Positions 1 through 12,065 of a stretch of DNA of 64,000 nt are shown here, piece after piece. Position 1 is the stretch's first letter, and each line of letters starts with the position of its first letter. Under the pieces are notes generated by a model. It saw only the letters and a list, made by a program, of their open reading frames with translations, was not told the DNA's origin and searched no databases. The translations under genes and the position numbers were made by a program. This stretch comes from Paramecium octaurelia (lineage: Eukaryota > Ciliophora > Oligohymenophorea > Peniculida > Parameciidae): the NCBI GenBank assembly GCA_905182995.1, contig CAJJDP010000166.1, forward strand, positions 101,801 to 165,800, in the 5' to 3' direction.

Positions 1-118
1 AATGGATTCTATCTCTCTTTTGATGAAATACTCTCACAACCTGTACTTGTAACCTTTTATGAGATAAGTAGAACTCATAAAATAATGGTAATTAAGAATT
101 GCAATAATTAGTTAATTT

Positions 119-925
119 TCATAATAGTTCATTTAAATTTCCTTCATCATTCATCCATTCATGCTGCTTGACTTGTTCTATGGTGAATCTTGACTTGTGA
201 TCAGGATCCAACATATTTTGGATCAAATCCTTGAAATGTTGATCTGATCTAATGACTTTTTTGTCAAAGTAGTTCCAGAAGGCTTACCATTTTTTTTATT
301 CTATAGTCTGCCAAAATTTACATTCGGTTGGCTTTGAAATGGTGAAGGGCGGACAGCCATAGCAAAGTATGAAAATTAAGACACCAAGTGCAAAGACATC
401 AGATTTCTTCAGAATCTCTCCGATAATTAGTTTGTCTTCCAAATTTAACTCAGGCGCCATGTAGGTGGGAGTTCCGCAATGTCTTGGATAGAGCTTATTG
501 GAGTCAATATAGACAGATAGACCAAAGTCAATAATTCTTAGATTAGGTTCTTTACTCAACATTACATTCTCTAACTTGATGTCTCTATGCACATAGCCCA
601 GTTAGTGTAAGTAAGATAATCCATTACTTAGTTACAATAGAATTTATTTAATGGTGCTCTATTACAGTGTGCCACGTTTCGTGATAACTGAATAGAGATC
701 CTAATTCATGAGTTCTGTGATAAACCATTTGTATTCACAATCTGCCTTCACAATTTTCTGAATATTTGTGTGACTGATCGATTGGAGAATTTTAATCTCC
801 TTTTCCCTTAATTTTTTAGGGCATCCTTCCTTATAAATTTTAATGGCACAAGTGTCTCCTTCTTCTGTTAGGCATTTGTGAATTTGACCGAACAATCCTT
901 CTCCAATTTTATTTTGTATTTACAT
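119..925 (-). CDS. Ser/Thr protein kinase, 268 aa
   Basis: Uninterrupted TGA-only frame. The kinase landmarks appear in order: glycine loop IGEGLFG near the N-terminus, CAIKIYK with the ATP-binding Lys, VHRDIKLEN catalytic loop, DFGLS metal-binding motif, YMAPE, and a terminal helix ending in FTIEQVKQHEWM. This is a nearly complete minimal kinase domain with no extra domain. The ATG at 925 lies only about 6 codons before the glycine loop. The frame continues upstream but meets an in-frame TGA near 952, so either the protein starts here or a first exon was missed. The pattern is that of the large Paramecium CAMK/ULK-like kinase families; the subfamily cannot be set by eye and the substrate is unknown. 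Confidence 0.85.
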
Positions 926-1060
926 AAATAATTAATTTAATATATGTAAATAACATCAATATTAACTTAATCTTGTTGCACGATAGTTTGACACATGTAC
1001 AACCTTATTTAATAGTGCTCCCATATCCATTTCATATTACTATTCTAATAAAATATAAAA

Positions 1061-2999
1061 ATGAGTTTTGTACCCCTACTCTCAATTCTTGATCATCCTA
1101 TTCTAATATTCTATTAAACATTGAATGAGAATCTTAATTTTTAATTTATTCTTTTTTAAAAAATTAGAAAATTAATCGATATCTATATCTCATCATTTAG
1201 TCATACTAGCAATGTTTATTAAAATTCATTTTGGATATATAGTCTTGTAATCACCTATGCTTTGATTTAAGGTTATGAAATAGATTATAAGATTTATGAT
1301 ATATGTCAATTTCACAGATTTTTATGTTCCAATTTCAAATAATCCAACTCATTTAGGCTAAAATTCAAAATGATCTAAAATTATTTGATATATAAAGTCA
1401 TAATAATTGATTTCTTGCTCCAGTTGAGGGAAGTATTAACTTCTAGAATTGTATTATAAATACTGTTAAGTTTGATCTGTCACTTTTGATTACTTCAATT
1501 TTTTTACTTCCAACATCCAGTAGAAATAAAATACATGGTTTATGGATAACTTAATGAGTTTTCTCCTTCTATTTTATCAATTCACTTATTCTTTGCTATT
1601 AATAATTTTGTCATCGAAAATGAATTTATTAAAATATTAATAAAATAATAATAATTAAAACTAAATTTCATATTTGCCATTAGTTATCATTCGATATCCT
1701 GTCCTTGTAGGTTATCCTACTCTCTGCCATCTTCATTAGACTTTTATAAGACTTACAAATTTATTTCTTCTTCTTCTCCTTACATCATAGTTTATTTTCC
1801 TACTGTTATTGTTTTAATTAGGTCCTGTCCAATATCCCTTTGGTACTAACTTATATTTTGATTATCTTCTCCAAGTTTTGGCATCCTTATTTAGATTATG
1901 ATATTTATTAAGGTAAGAAGAATGCATTTGAAGTTTCACTTTTACTTGATTCAAATTGATCGATATCCTATTCGACCTTTTAAAATAGTTCATTAAAGTA
2001 ATCTACTGAAGGTTATCTGACTGATAATTACTCCAGGTGCTGAGGACTTACTTTCAACGACTTATCATAGATTGGATATATCAACAACTTTCTTGCTTTG
2101 TTCTATGTAATCTTTTGGTTTTGCAGTTAGTGTTTCTTTTCAATTGCCTAGCCCTTAGCAATATTGGATTTGCTTTGGAAGTTAAATGGTTTTCCTTCTT
2201 ATATAGATTCAAAATATTCTACACCATATTTTATAATCTCATCTGGTTAATCTCTTATCACCTGTTAATAATGAGTTGGTTTAATACTTCTCTTGTAAAA
2301 TCATGCAAAATTCAGTGAAAATTGCTTGTCACTGGATATTTTTAAAAGTGCTTAGATACCATATTAAATAATTAATTATAATAGGAGTTTCATAATGTTG
2401 TAGTTAATATGTTGATAATCAAATGCAATGAAAAAGCTTCTAATAATTTGCTAGCATGTTGGAATTAACTTTGTCTTCATGAGTGCAGTGCATTATACCT
2501 AAAAATTAGATATATTGGCTAGAGTATAATAAGATGATGATATGTTCGAAAAAAGTGAAACAGGATTACTTTGTTTATCTGTATAGAAAAGACTAGATTA
2601 TGGGTGTTATTTTATCATCTGAGAATTATCGACATTTACAGGTTGTCGATTATCTTGTTTAATAGAGTTGGGTCTAATTCTAGAATGGTATTTACGCCTA
2701 GAGTAGAATTATGTGGATTTTGTGCGAATTTTAATTTGAATTGATATGACTTAAGGGAGGAACAGTGGGGTTTTGCTGGATTTGGTAAATGGGGATGATT
2801 TTGAAAAAAGAAATTGCTTTGATGTTTTATATTTTATGATTTGCAAAATGATTAATATTAAAAGAATTAAATTTAAATTGATGGGTGACTATTAAGGGGA
2901 ATATATCTAGTAATATCTTTGCAATATCAATTTAAGAAAAAAAGTAAGGATATGTACTAAGAATTTATTTAGATTAAGGAACTTCTTAAAGAGAAAACT
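1061..2999 (+). other. Unresolved, possibly coding region upstream of the zinc-finger exon
   Basis: No frame stays open for long, but stretches on the + strand look protein-like in alternating frames, for example from the ATG at 1061 for about 60 codons, around 1700-1960, and around 2560-2760. Frame changes happen near candidate GT..AG pairs of intron size, so this may be the 5' part of a multi-intron gene continuing into 3000-3254, or a decayed gene. I could not assemble a stop-free model. The hydrophobic standard-code frame at 2037-2318 is one piece of this and should not be read as a gene by itself. Confidence 0.3.
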
Positions 3000-3254
3000 G
3001 AAATACTTTAAAAACTGGAACAATTAGAAGTAGACATATAACATACTATAATTAGAAAGATGGAAACAACTAGTCGTTTGAGGAAAGGAAAAAAAGATTG
3101 AGAAGTCTAGCCAGTGAAATTTAACGTAATTTTGAATGCCCATTGTCGAGATGTGGTAAGAAATATGGGTAATAATGACAATATGGTTAGAAGCGAAGGT
3201 TCGTTAAACTAGCATATAAAACTCAAGCATCCTGAATTAGTCAATAAAGCTTGA
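3000..3254 (+). CDS. 3' end of a C2H2 zinc-finger protein (partial model)
   Basis: The last coding part is clear. A basic stretch (EERKKRLRSLASEIQRNF) leads into one C2H2 finger: Cys-Pro-Leu-Ser-Arg-Cys, then Gly-Lys-Lys-Tyr-Gly, SEGSLNQHIKLKHPEL, stop TGA 3252-3254. The finger is split by a 22-nt GTA..TAG intron at 3169-3190; removing it restores the frame exactly inside the finger, which is strong evidence for a real spliced gene. The 5' limit is artificial: 3000 is where the frame opens after a TGA, and upstream exons are unresolved. A single finger of this type could bind nucleic acid or be structural; no target can be named. Confidence 0.6.
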
Positions 3255-3483
3255 TATTTATTTGTTCTAAATTAATTGAATTTATCATTCCTTATTATGT
3301 TAATCTTAGAATATTATCCTGATGTAATCTTGCTTAGGGATTGATATTATTTTTAATTAAATGTTATAACAATACAATTCAATAGTAGTTGATGCCAGTT
3401 ACATAAATAAGAATTACACCTAAGAAAGTGTGATAGGAAAAGGGAGAGACTTTTATACGGGAATACCCTCAATAAGTTACCTT

Positions 3484-5346
3484 ATGTCTCATTCGAAGGA
3501 AGGATAGAAATATATACTCCAAATTTATGAGAACTTGGGTTATGATACATTCAGAACCAAGGTCTTGCAATTGCAGAAAGCCATGTTGGAATGCGTCAAT
3601 GAATACACCACCAGAATAGTGATGATAGCAGAAAAAGAATTAAATGATAAGCAATCTGATTTGTATGTTTTATACCGATTGAACGCATTGAAGAAGAGAT
3701 TGGATCAAGAAGATCAATTAGGTCCAGAATAGGCTCTAGAATTGCTGACCACATTTTGTAAGAATCTGCTCATCACAGGTAAGACAACATCCTCATTATT
3801 TTTTAGCTCGATCAACATTTGAGTTTCTGGATCTCGCCCCTTAAAATGTATTTGTAGATGGGTAAAAATTCGTCATTTCCAATATGGGCATATCTTACAA
3901 AGGTTCTAAATTCCATAGACCTTACACACCAAGTACCGACAGCTTTTTTAAGGATAAATCCCTTGCAAATTTAATTTATACCTATTCCTTTTAAGCTGGC
4001 TTGGTTGTCTTATGTGCTATCACTAAGATCAATTCGGCAGATTTCTTTTTCGAGGATGGCCAACTCAAAGACAATATATTGCAATCAGTATTGAAAGTAC
4101 TTAGAGAAAATCAGAAAACTGACAGATCTAAAGAAGATTAACTCAAATTCGATAAATTAAAAGATTCTTTAAAAAAATAGTTGCCTTCTTTATCCAAAGT
4201 GGAAAAGCCATTTGAAGGAGACTATAAATTAGTTTTGCCGATCTTATCTTAAATATTGTCTTTGGATCAGTAAAAGAGATCTATTTTCTAATTGTTGGTT
4301 TGCTATCCTGATAATCCATTGAAGGTTGAATACCCATTCTTTCAATAAGCCTTAGATGTCAACTAAGAATATGTTGGATTTGGTAGATTAGAGGATAATA
4401 AGATCATACCTCACGGTTATGGCTAAGGAAAGTTTGAAGATTAATGGCATTACGGAACCTTTGAGGATGGTCAATTAGATAAGGATGGAACCATCGAAAT
4501 GAAGACATAGAAGGCTGTCTCATATATTCTATTGAATTTGTTTGAGAGACACGACAAAATTATTGTAGAGTTGAATAAATACATTTACATAGGAGAATTT
4601 GATCAATAGAAGTATATTCCTAATGGTATGGGTGAAATCATTTATGTGTTGACTAGTTAGAAGAATTTGTAAAGGAAGAGACAAGCTATTAATTTTGAGG
4701 GAGAATTAAAATTGGGTGAAAAGGTTGAGGGCAGGGAATTTTATAGAAACAAATCTAATTTTGATGGCACATTTGCCAAAAATACCCCAATGTAAGGAGT
4801 TCTCACATATGGTCCTAATCATTTTTACCAGGGTTTAATTGAGGATTTCAAAAGAATTACAGGAAAGTTATATTTTGGAGATTTAACTTTTGAAGGAGAT
4901 TTTGAAAATGATAAGGCAAAATAAGGAGTATTGATTTATGAGGATGGAAGTGAATATCAGGGATAATTTTAAAATGGATAAAGATGTATTTATTTTAATA
5001 AAAATTAGCTTCATTGGATGGAAAATATACATATAGTAATGGTAAGGTATAATATGTTGGAAATTTCAAAGATGATACTTTCCATGGGAGAGGAGTGCTG
5101 ATTCTATTGGAAACAAATGAACAGGTGGAGGTTGAGTATGAGTATGGAAGGTGTAAGACAGACTTACCAGAAAACTTTAAAGATGTATTGAAGAAAAACA
5201 AAAAGTAAGTAATACAGAAAATGGAACAAAAGAAGCCTTAGAAGAAAAATGATGATGATGATGACGAATAAATTAAAGAGGACATAGATGAAGGATTGGC
5301 TGATGATGATGGGTAATATCATGATTTGGATGATGAAGATGCTTGA
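3484..5346 (+). CDS. MORN-repeat protein with acidic tail, 603 aa
   Basis: Start ATG 3484; introns 3779-3806 (28 nt) and 4986-5008 (23 nt); spliced length is a multiple of three. The N-terminal half is helical and unassigned. From about residue 270 there are repeated Tyr/Gly-containing MORN-like units, such as YEDGSEYQGQF and YSNGKVQYVGNFKDDTFHG. The last 40 residues are Lys- then Asp/Glu-rich (NDDDDDEQIKEDIDEG). MORN proteins in ciliates are common at membranes, the cortex and radial spokes; here the repeats are degenerate and location is not predictable. The next gene follows 100 nt downstream on the same strand. Confidence 0.85.
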
Positions 5347-5446
5347 ATGTATGAATTTATTTTAATCATATTAATAATAAGCTATTCAATATAACTTTTA
5401 TTAGTTATCTTAAAATATTATATTAATTATATACTAAATATTCTAA

Positions 5447-8196
5447 ATGAGTTTAAGTTAAGTAAGATTATCATATTGACTTTAAAGGCAGGTCGTTAAG
5501 CCATAAATCCAATTACAGGGGAATCTAGATTCCAAGCACCAGATTATCGCCGGTCCTAAGAAGTCAAGAATGAACCTACAAGAACAGCAGAATCAAGGAG
5601 AAACTTTGCAAATACTTCAGTGCCTGTTGAGAATTAGGAATAAAATATATTCTAGATGGATAGGATTGCTCAGTTGTAAGAGTAAGTGTAAATGCTGGAA
5701 AAGTAACTTACTTAAGAAGTTAAGCGGAATTCTAAAATGTTAGTTGAATTGGAAAGAGAAGTTAGGACAAGAGGTTAAATGGGAGATGTATTAATTCTAA
5801 ACTGATAATAGCCAAACCAAATGTTTGAGGACTTGTAGAATAAGATGTATTCCCTGGAAACCAAAATTATAGCCTAAGATAGGCAAAAGAGTGAATTGGG
5901 TTCTAAAGTGGCTATCTAGGAGTAAAATCTTAAGGAGTTGTTGTACTTCTTGAAGAACACTTAAAATAAAGATACAAACGAGGTTCTGTAGATGAGAGGA
6001 ATGTTGTAGGAAAAGATAACTGAAGAGAGTTCGCAACTCTAAAAAGAAAGAGAAAAGACCAAAGCCTTGTTTATGGAGATGGTGAGATTGGGAGAGTTGT
6101 AAGAAAAACTATAGGAATCACTTTCGACTTCTCATCAGCATTTTGAATAGAGAATTAATGGAATGGAGAGCAAGATATACAATGGAGAAAAAGCATTGAT
6201 TTAAGTGGCATAGAGAGGAGATTCTGGTATGAATTTCATTAATGAGACTAATGAAAGAATAGAGAAGAGAGTTATGGCTTTGGAGGCCAATTTATTAGCA
6301 TTAGGGGTATGATTAGATTATAAATGGATTAGAAAGATTAATTAAAAGATCATGAACAGATCAACAGGGTTGACATGGCGAATTAGAGAATATAGGAGGA
6401 ATTCAAGGGAATGTTACAACTAATTTAATAAGATTACACTTAAAGATTAGACACTAGAGTAACCGAAGTCATCAATAGAATTGTTATGGAACATGAGTAG
6501 AGGGTCAAAACTATGGAAGAGATGAAATAAGCATGGAGTTTGAAGGATTAGATTAATATGGAGAGATTGTAATACGAGAGGGAGGAAGTTATATAGAAAT
6601 TGGGATCATTAGAATAATTTCAACGAATTGATTCATAAAAGAAGGATGAAGCTATTCGTTCATTGTAAACTATTATTGAGACATAAGTGAATTAAATTCT
6701 AGTAAATATTTAAAATGAAGAAGCCCAAAGATATTCACATGAGGTTTAATTAAGAGGCGATTTATTAAAAATATAGGAGAATATCAAATCGGAAAATGAA
6801 TTATTTAAAACACATTAAGCTAACATTACTGAGAAGATTACAGATATGATAAGAATTGAAGTGCAAACAAGATTGTCAACTGATACTGAATTGAAGAATC
6901 TTACGTCTGCCATTGCAACTGATATAGTTTCTGATTTGAATAGTTTAAAAGATTAGATAGAAATGGCGAACAGGGCATTGCAAACATAGGTTAAATAATT
7001 AGAGAAAGACTAAGCAGAAAAAGCTGAAAGACTATCGTTGTATATTGATGATGAAATAAATAAAGTAAAAAGTTAATTTTATTATATTAATAGGCAATTA
7101 AGACATCTGCTTAGAAATATGAAAAAGTGAAGGTGATATTTTCTAAATTTGGTGAATCCTTTAAATAGCATATAACAGCCTTTGAAGGGTTGAAATAAGA
7201 TCTGAATTCTCGGTAGACGATCATTGAATAGAATATTGATATGATTAGGTAGGACTTTTAGACTGTGATAGAGGATCAATAGTCTCACTTATTGGAAAGA
7301 ATATCTATTGAAAAAAATCAAATTTTAGAGGCTGTGAATGCCACTGTTCAATTTTTAGAGGATAAGGTTAATAAATTAGATGAGGATTGCACTAATAAAT
7401 TTAGGATATTTAGAGAAGTTATTGAAGAAAATCAATTAGTGATAGTTGAAAAAACTAAACTTATTCTTGATTAAAATGAATCCTATTAATAAACTCAAAT
7501 GAAGGGTTTAAAGTTGATGGCTGAAAGTATTCAGGAGTTGAAGTAACTATTCATTCCATTTAATTTAGACAGCAATAACAATTGATTAAGGAAGACCATT
7601 AGAATCAAATCAAAGAAGTAAATTAAACTGTTGAAAACACTAGATAAGATGTTCAATAAATAACTATTAATATTAAAGATCTGAATGAAATCCAGACTCA
7701 GCACAAAAGTCTATTGGATGAAACTCAAACTGATATTGACATACTCAAAAAAGAGAATGAGACTATTATGATCAAATAGTAAGACATAGATAAGAATATC
7801 GAATTATTAGATGATTAACAGAAGAAGATCCAAAATACTTTTTAGATACTCACCTAAAGTGTTGAATCTGTGAATGATAAGACAATAACTATTGGAGAAC
7901 GAGTAGATGCTATCAATACTAATTTTCAATAATTACAAGAGGAACTCAAGATGATTGATTAAAAAAATTCAAAATTAGAAGGGGACTTAGAGGATTCAAA
8001 TCTTAAGATTAACAATGAAATCAAGAACATTGAAGCTAGATTGGAAGAGTCGTAGAAAACGGCTGCTTCTATGTAGGATTCTATGAGACAAAATGATGAT
8101 CTAGACAAAAAGTAAAATCTGGAGATTGATGAATTGTAGCAATCAGTCAAAAATTTACAAGATAGACTTAAATAATTGGCTCAATTACCTGCTTGA
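5447..8196 (+). CDS. Long coiled-coil protein, 872 aa
   Basis: Six exons with introns 5462-5487 (ending AAG), 5788-5811, 6307-6332, 7065-7093 and 7543-7568 (24-29 nt); spliced length is a multiple of three. After a short basic N-terminus (INPITGESRFQAPDYRR) nearly the whole protein is heptad-rich Glu/Lys/Gln/Leu helix, for example MDRIAQLQEQVQMLEKQL and QVEL-type segments up to the C-terminus. No enzymatic motif is visible. In a ciliate such proteins are typical of basal bodies, the cortex or axonemes, which is inference only. The coding strand is purine-rich, as expected for Paramecium genes. The first exon is only 5 codons long and is the least certain part. Confidence 0.85.
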
Positions 8197-8296
8197 CAGT
8201 ATTATTGAATTATATTTATATATGTTTTATCTTTCATGTTGTAGGATGTCTGTAGTATAAGGAATTTTAAATTAAAAATAAATCCTTATTTTTAAA

Positions 8297-8963
8297 ATGG
8301 CAGAAGAATAAGTAGCGACTGTGAAATTTGCTAATCAACCTAAATTATTTGGCAAATGGGATTACGATGAAGTTCAAGTGACAGACTAATGTTTCAAAGA
8401 CTACATTGCAGTCTAAACCTCAAAATCCAGAGTCTTTGTTCCCCACACTGCTGGAAGGTATCTCTTTCAATTCTAAAATAGATATCAACGAAAGAAGTTT
8501 AGAAAAGCATAATGCCCTATTGTTGAAAGATTGGCTGGTGCACTTATGTTCCATGGACGTAATACAGGTAAAAAAGTAAAGGCTGTGGCCATCATCAGAC
8601 ATGCATTTGAGATTGTTCACTTGTTGACTGGTAAGAATCCACTTGCCGTCTTGTCATTGGCCGTGCAAAGAGGTGGAGCCAGAGAAGACTTCACAAAAGT
8701 GGGCACAGGTGGTGTAGCTAAATAATAAGCTGTTGATGTTGCTCCAATCAGAAGAGTCAATGAAGTAATTATGCCAAATATGCTTCAATTAGGCAGTCCA
8801 TAATCTAGCAAAGGGTGTAAGAGATTCAGTTTTCAAGAAAATGAAGACTATTGCAGAAGCCCTTGCTGATGAGCTGATTGCAGCAGCCAATGAAGATGGA
8901 TAAAAGTCATACACCATTAAGAAGAGAGATGAACTTGAAAAGGTAGCTAAAACAAATCGTTGA
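8297..8963 (+). CDS. RPS5: 40S ribosomal protein uS7 (RPS5), 204 aa
   Basis: Spliced product is 204 aa, the same length as human RPS5. The family core is plain: [68 protein letters not shown], and the conserved end [13 protein letters not shown]. uS7 sits in the head of the small subunit near the E site. Introns are 8458-8481 (24 nt) and 8765-8792 (28 nt). The first intron is 3n long and has no in-frame TGA, so its retention would insert eight codons without a stop (see findings). Flanking gaps are short and AT-rich. Confidence 0.97.
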
Positions 8964-9214
8964 TGCTTAGTACAATAATAAATATATTATATAAAACAAT
9001 ATCAAAGTCTAATGTCTATCAATTAATATCTTAATATATATATATATAAATTACTTTAAAATTCTAGTGTATTTATTAATTTTTTGGGTTAAAATATAAT
9101 GGTTTGAATAATTATTCGATTTCAATTAATTTAAAAATAATTCACTATAATTATTAATTTTAAATGGAAAAGAAATTATTTAAATATATATAATAATAAT
9201 CAATAATCAAATAT

Positions 9215-10447
9215 ATGGCTTTAAATCCACCAATAACTTAGACTGGGGTTCCATTAAGAGTGGATCAAGAGTTCTTTATATTGTATAGGAAAGAAATGGA
9301 AGGATAATTTAAGATTGAACCTATGGGCAAGTTTAAAGCTTCAGGAAAAGTAGATAATTGCTTAAATTTAGGTCTATATCACAACATGTAGAATGGTTTT
9401 TGTGAATGACAACTTCTAAAGAGATTCTTTTAAGTCTTTTGATATCCCTTTGGCTTATTTGAGTGCTGAGAAGTTTCGGCAACCAATACTTGGTAGTAAT
9501 TTTTTAGAAGGGGATGTGGCTCCCTTATATAGTCTACTACCAGGAAGAACTCATTTTAAATTACGATTCAAAGCAGGAGGTAGGAATGATTTAACACATT
9601 AGGATGTGATAAGTTTCTAAGGATACTTTTTTCTGTGTTAATATAAATCAGAAAATCTCGAAGTTCTGGATAACGAGTCCCTGATGCTCGTATGATGGAA
9701 AACTTTGCAAGAACCTAGAGTTAAGCCTTTGTAGATCCTAATGATCCAAGCATTATCTTTGTACAATAACCACAGTTGCTATAATAATCTTATGGAAACC
9801 CAACTTGGACCATTCCGTAAAATCAATCTTAGGTTTCTCCAATAGGTTAGCCCAATAATAGGACACCACAGTAACAATACTATTAAACACTTATAAAATT
9901 ACAGTATTAGCAGCCTCCTTAACGCTATCAATAATATTAGTAGAATCCTTAAGGAAATCAATAATTTTAACAAATACCGCAGTAGAACTTCCAGAATATA
10001 CCTTAATTTGGTACACCTGTTAGTTATCATCCTGGGTATTAACAATAAACTCAACCAAATTTCACTCAACCTAGAATGCAATAACCATAATAGTATAATA
10101 ATCAACCGCCCAATCCATATTTTCAATAAAGTCTACCATAGAATCAAGTAAACAACCCTTATGTCTAACCAAATCAATAACAATAACAATAGGATCCCTA
10201 ATAAACATAAGAGATTTAATAACCATAAGAAGTAAATGAGGATCAAGTTCCTTCCATATAATAGAATCAGAATTAATCAAATCAGTATTTAGAATAAAAT
10301 AACAACCAATAAGAACCTATTTAAAATGAAGAAATATAACTTTAAAATCAACCATAAGCCGATGAAGTTAGGAACCAACCTAATACAGCCTTTTACTTTG
10401 GATTTTGGGGTCCTTAGTTACAATCAAGTTAAAATGCAATATTGTGA
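9215..10447 (+). CDS. WBP2-like GRAM-domain protein with Gln/Pro/Asn-rich tail, 395 aa
   Basis: The N-terminal ~135 aa match the WW-domain-binding protein 2 pattern: MALNPP start, GKVYITTCRMVFVND, DSFKSFDIPLAYL, a QPILGSNFLEGDV strand, and HFKLRFKAGG. Two introns (9350-9371, 22 nt; 9580-9602, 23 nt) are needed and both restore the domain. The C-terminal ~230 aa are low complexity (Q, P, N, Y), as in WBP2, whose tail carries PPxY motifs; here only near-matches such as PPNPYF are seen. Known WBP2 proteins are transcription or signalling cofactors; the ciliate role is unknown. The tail's many Gln codons are mostly TAA/TAG, so standard-code tools shred it. Confidence 0.8.
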
Positions 10448-10511
10448 AAAATTCAATCTGATATATATATTAATTTAAATAAGTATACATATTCATAGTC
10501 AAATTTATGAC

Positions 10512-11957
10512 TCATCTGTTTCTTGAATGACACTAGAAAGATATAATAAATAATTACTTCTGAAGATTTTCCTTAACTTGATTGACTAATAATTCATAAT
10601 CTTATGGCCCAACTCCCCAAACCTTACAGAATGATTAAACTACTTCTTCAACGTCGTCATTCTTCCTCAAGGCTAACCTACCCACCTTTCTAGGACCCAA
10701 TTTAATATCAATATAGAGGATTGGCAATTCTTTTTTGAATTATCTTCTCTACAGCATTTCTGGAGGTGAGAATGGTTGATTCTTTACTTTCTCATAGTTC
10801 TCTCCACTGGGTTTATGACTCAATTTCAGATCTTTCAAATGTTTTTAGTCATTAGCCCTTCTGATTCGCTCTATGGCTTCCCAATAGCCACCTACTCCAT
10901 TCTATTGTGATTCAGGCATAGAGTAATTAATTTGAGGATGGAAAGAACATTTGCTATATTCTGACTCTTCCTTCTCTTGTTCAGCCAATTTAGCTCTCTC
11001 TTCTATTTCCTATCTATTCTTCACTTAATACAACCTGTCGATAACATTCGGTAACTCTTTTTTTGAGATAATTTATGGTTTAAATGTGCACTCCTGCATA
11101 TCCTTAAGAAGTTTTTCCTATTTTAGAAATTCAATCTTTTGATTGGATTATTCCTTTTTTTTATATAGTTCATTGACTCTACTTTCAGCAAGTCCTGATG
11201 AAAATTGGGATGATGATTCTTGGTTTTCCTTCTTGCCTGATTATTATTGCAATGCTTCACTTATAGGATTGATTGCTGGCTTGAATGTCAAAGTCTTTTC
11301 ATAGGTTTCAATGAGATTTGAGGCAAGAGATGCTTTCAAATAGCCTATTTTAGCTCCTGATAAGCGAGTCTTTTGATAAGCTTAGAATTCAGAGCAAAAT
11401 CTTGAGATTGCTTCATAATCGAATTCTTTGTCAGAAATCTTCTCTAAATATTCTTTGATTAAAATAGCGCATTTAGATGGTTCCAATTAATTGGGATCCA
11501 AGATGATTCTAAATAGACAAAAGGCTGCTTGTATGTCAGCCTGCTCTCCATCGTTAGAAATAATTGCAAATGCTTTCTCATGCAAATCTACTTCTTATTG
11601 TCTACCTTATAGATTTGGTGTTACTTTTGCATAGGATTGTTAAGACCTTGTGCCTCTAACTGATAATCTTGATTGTACGAGATAGCTTGGAATATGTCTA
11701 ACAATGTAAATAATCGTCCTAGTTGTTAGAAATTAATTTGACCACTATTTTATTCATCGACTTCTTTTAGTGTCTATATTTGCATTATGAAATACTTCAT
11801 TCAATTTACGTTCCAATCTAGACACTAAAATCTTGGTACTTGATTGACTGACTAATTTTTGACTCCCCTATTATGGATTACTCTTTTTATTTGACTTAGC
11901 ATTTTTAGCACATATTTCATCAATCAACTCCTTCTCTCTGTCAGATAAATTTATCAT
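10512..11957 (-). CDS. Hypothetical protein with EF-hand-like N-terminus, 466 aa
   Basis: Start CAT 11955-11957, introns 11774-11795 (22 nt) and 11656-11678 (23 nt), stop 10512-10514; spliced length fits. The N-terminal 150 residues have a degenerate EF-hand-like loop (DEQNSGQINFQQL), probably unable to bind calcium in the usual way since acidic ligands are missing. The middle is charged and coiled (EEYL, KKKEQSNQKIEF). The C-terminus has a compact domain beginning ILYIDIKLGPRKVGRLAL, followed by an acidic helix, reminiscent of a ubiquitin-like/beta-grasp extension but not assignable. No enzyme motif is present. Confidence 0.75.
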
Positions 11958-12065
11958 TTATTTTTATTTATTCCAATATATATCTCATATTCATATATAA
12001 TGGAGTATAATTATTTAAAATTATAAACTATGCGCATAATACTAAATGGGACTGTTATATCATAA

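Noticed and set aside
9033-9050. (TA)n run as an origin or regulatory element
   Set aside because: Short TA runs are common in intergenic AT-rich DNA of this genome; nothing else marks it.
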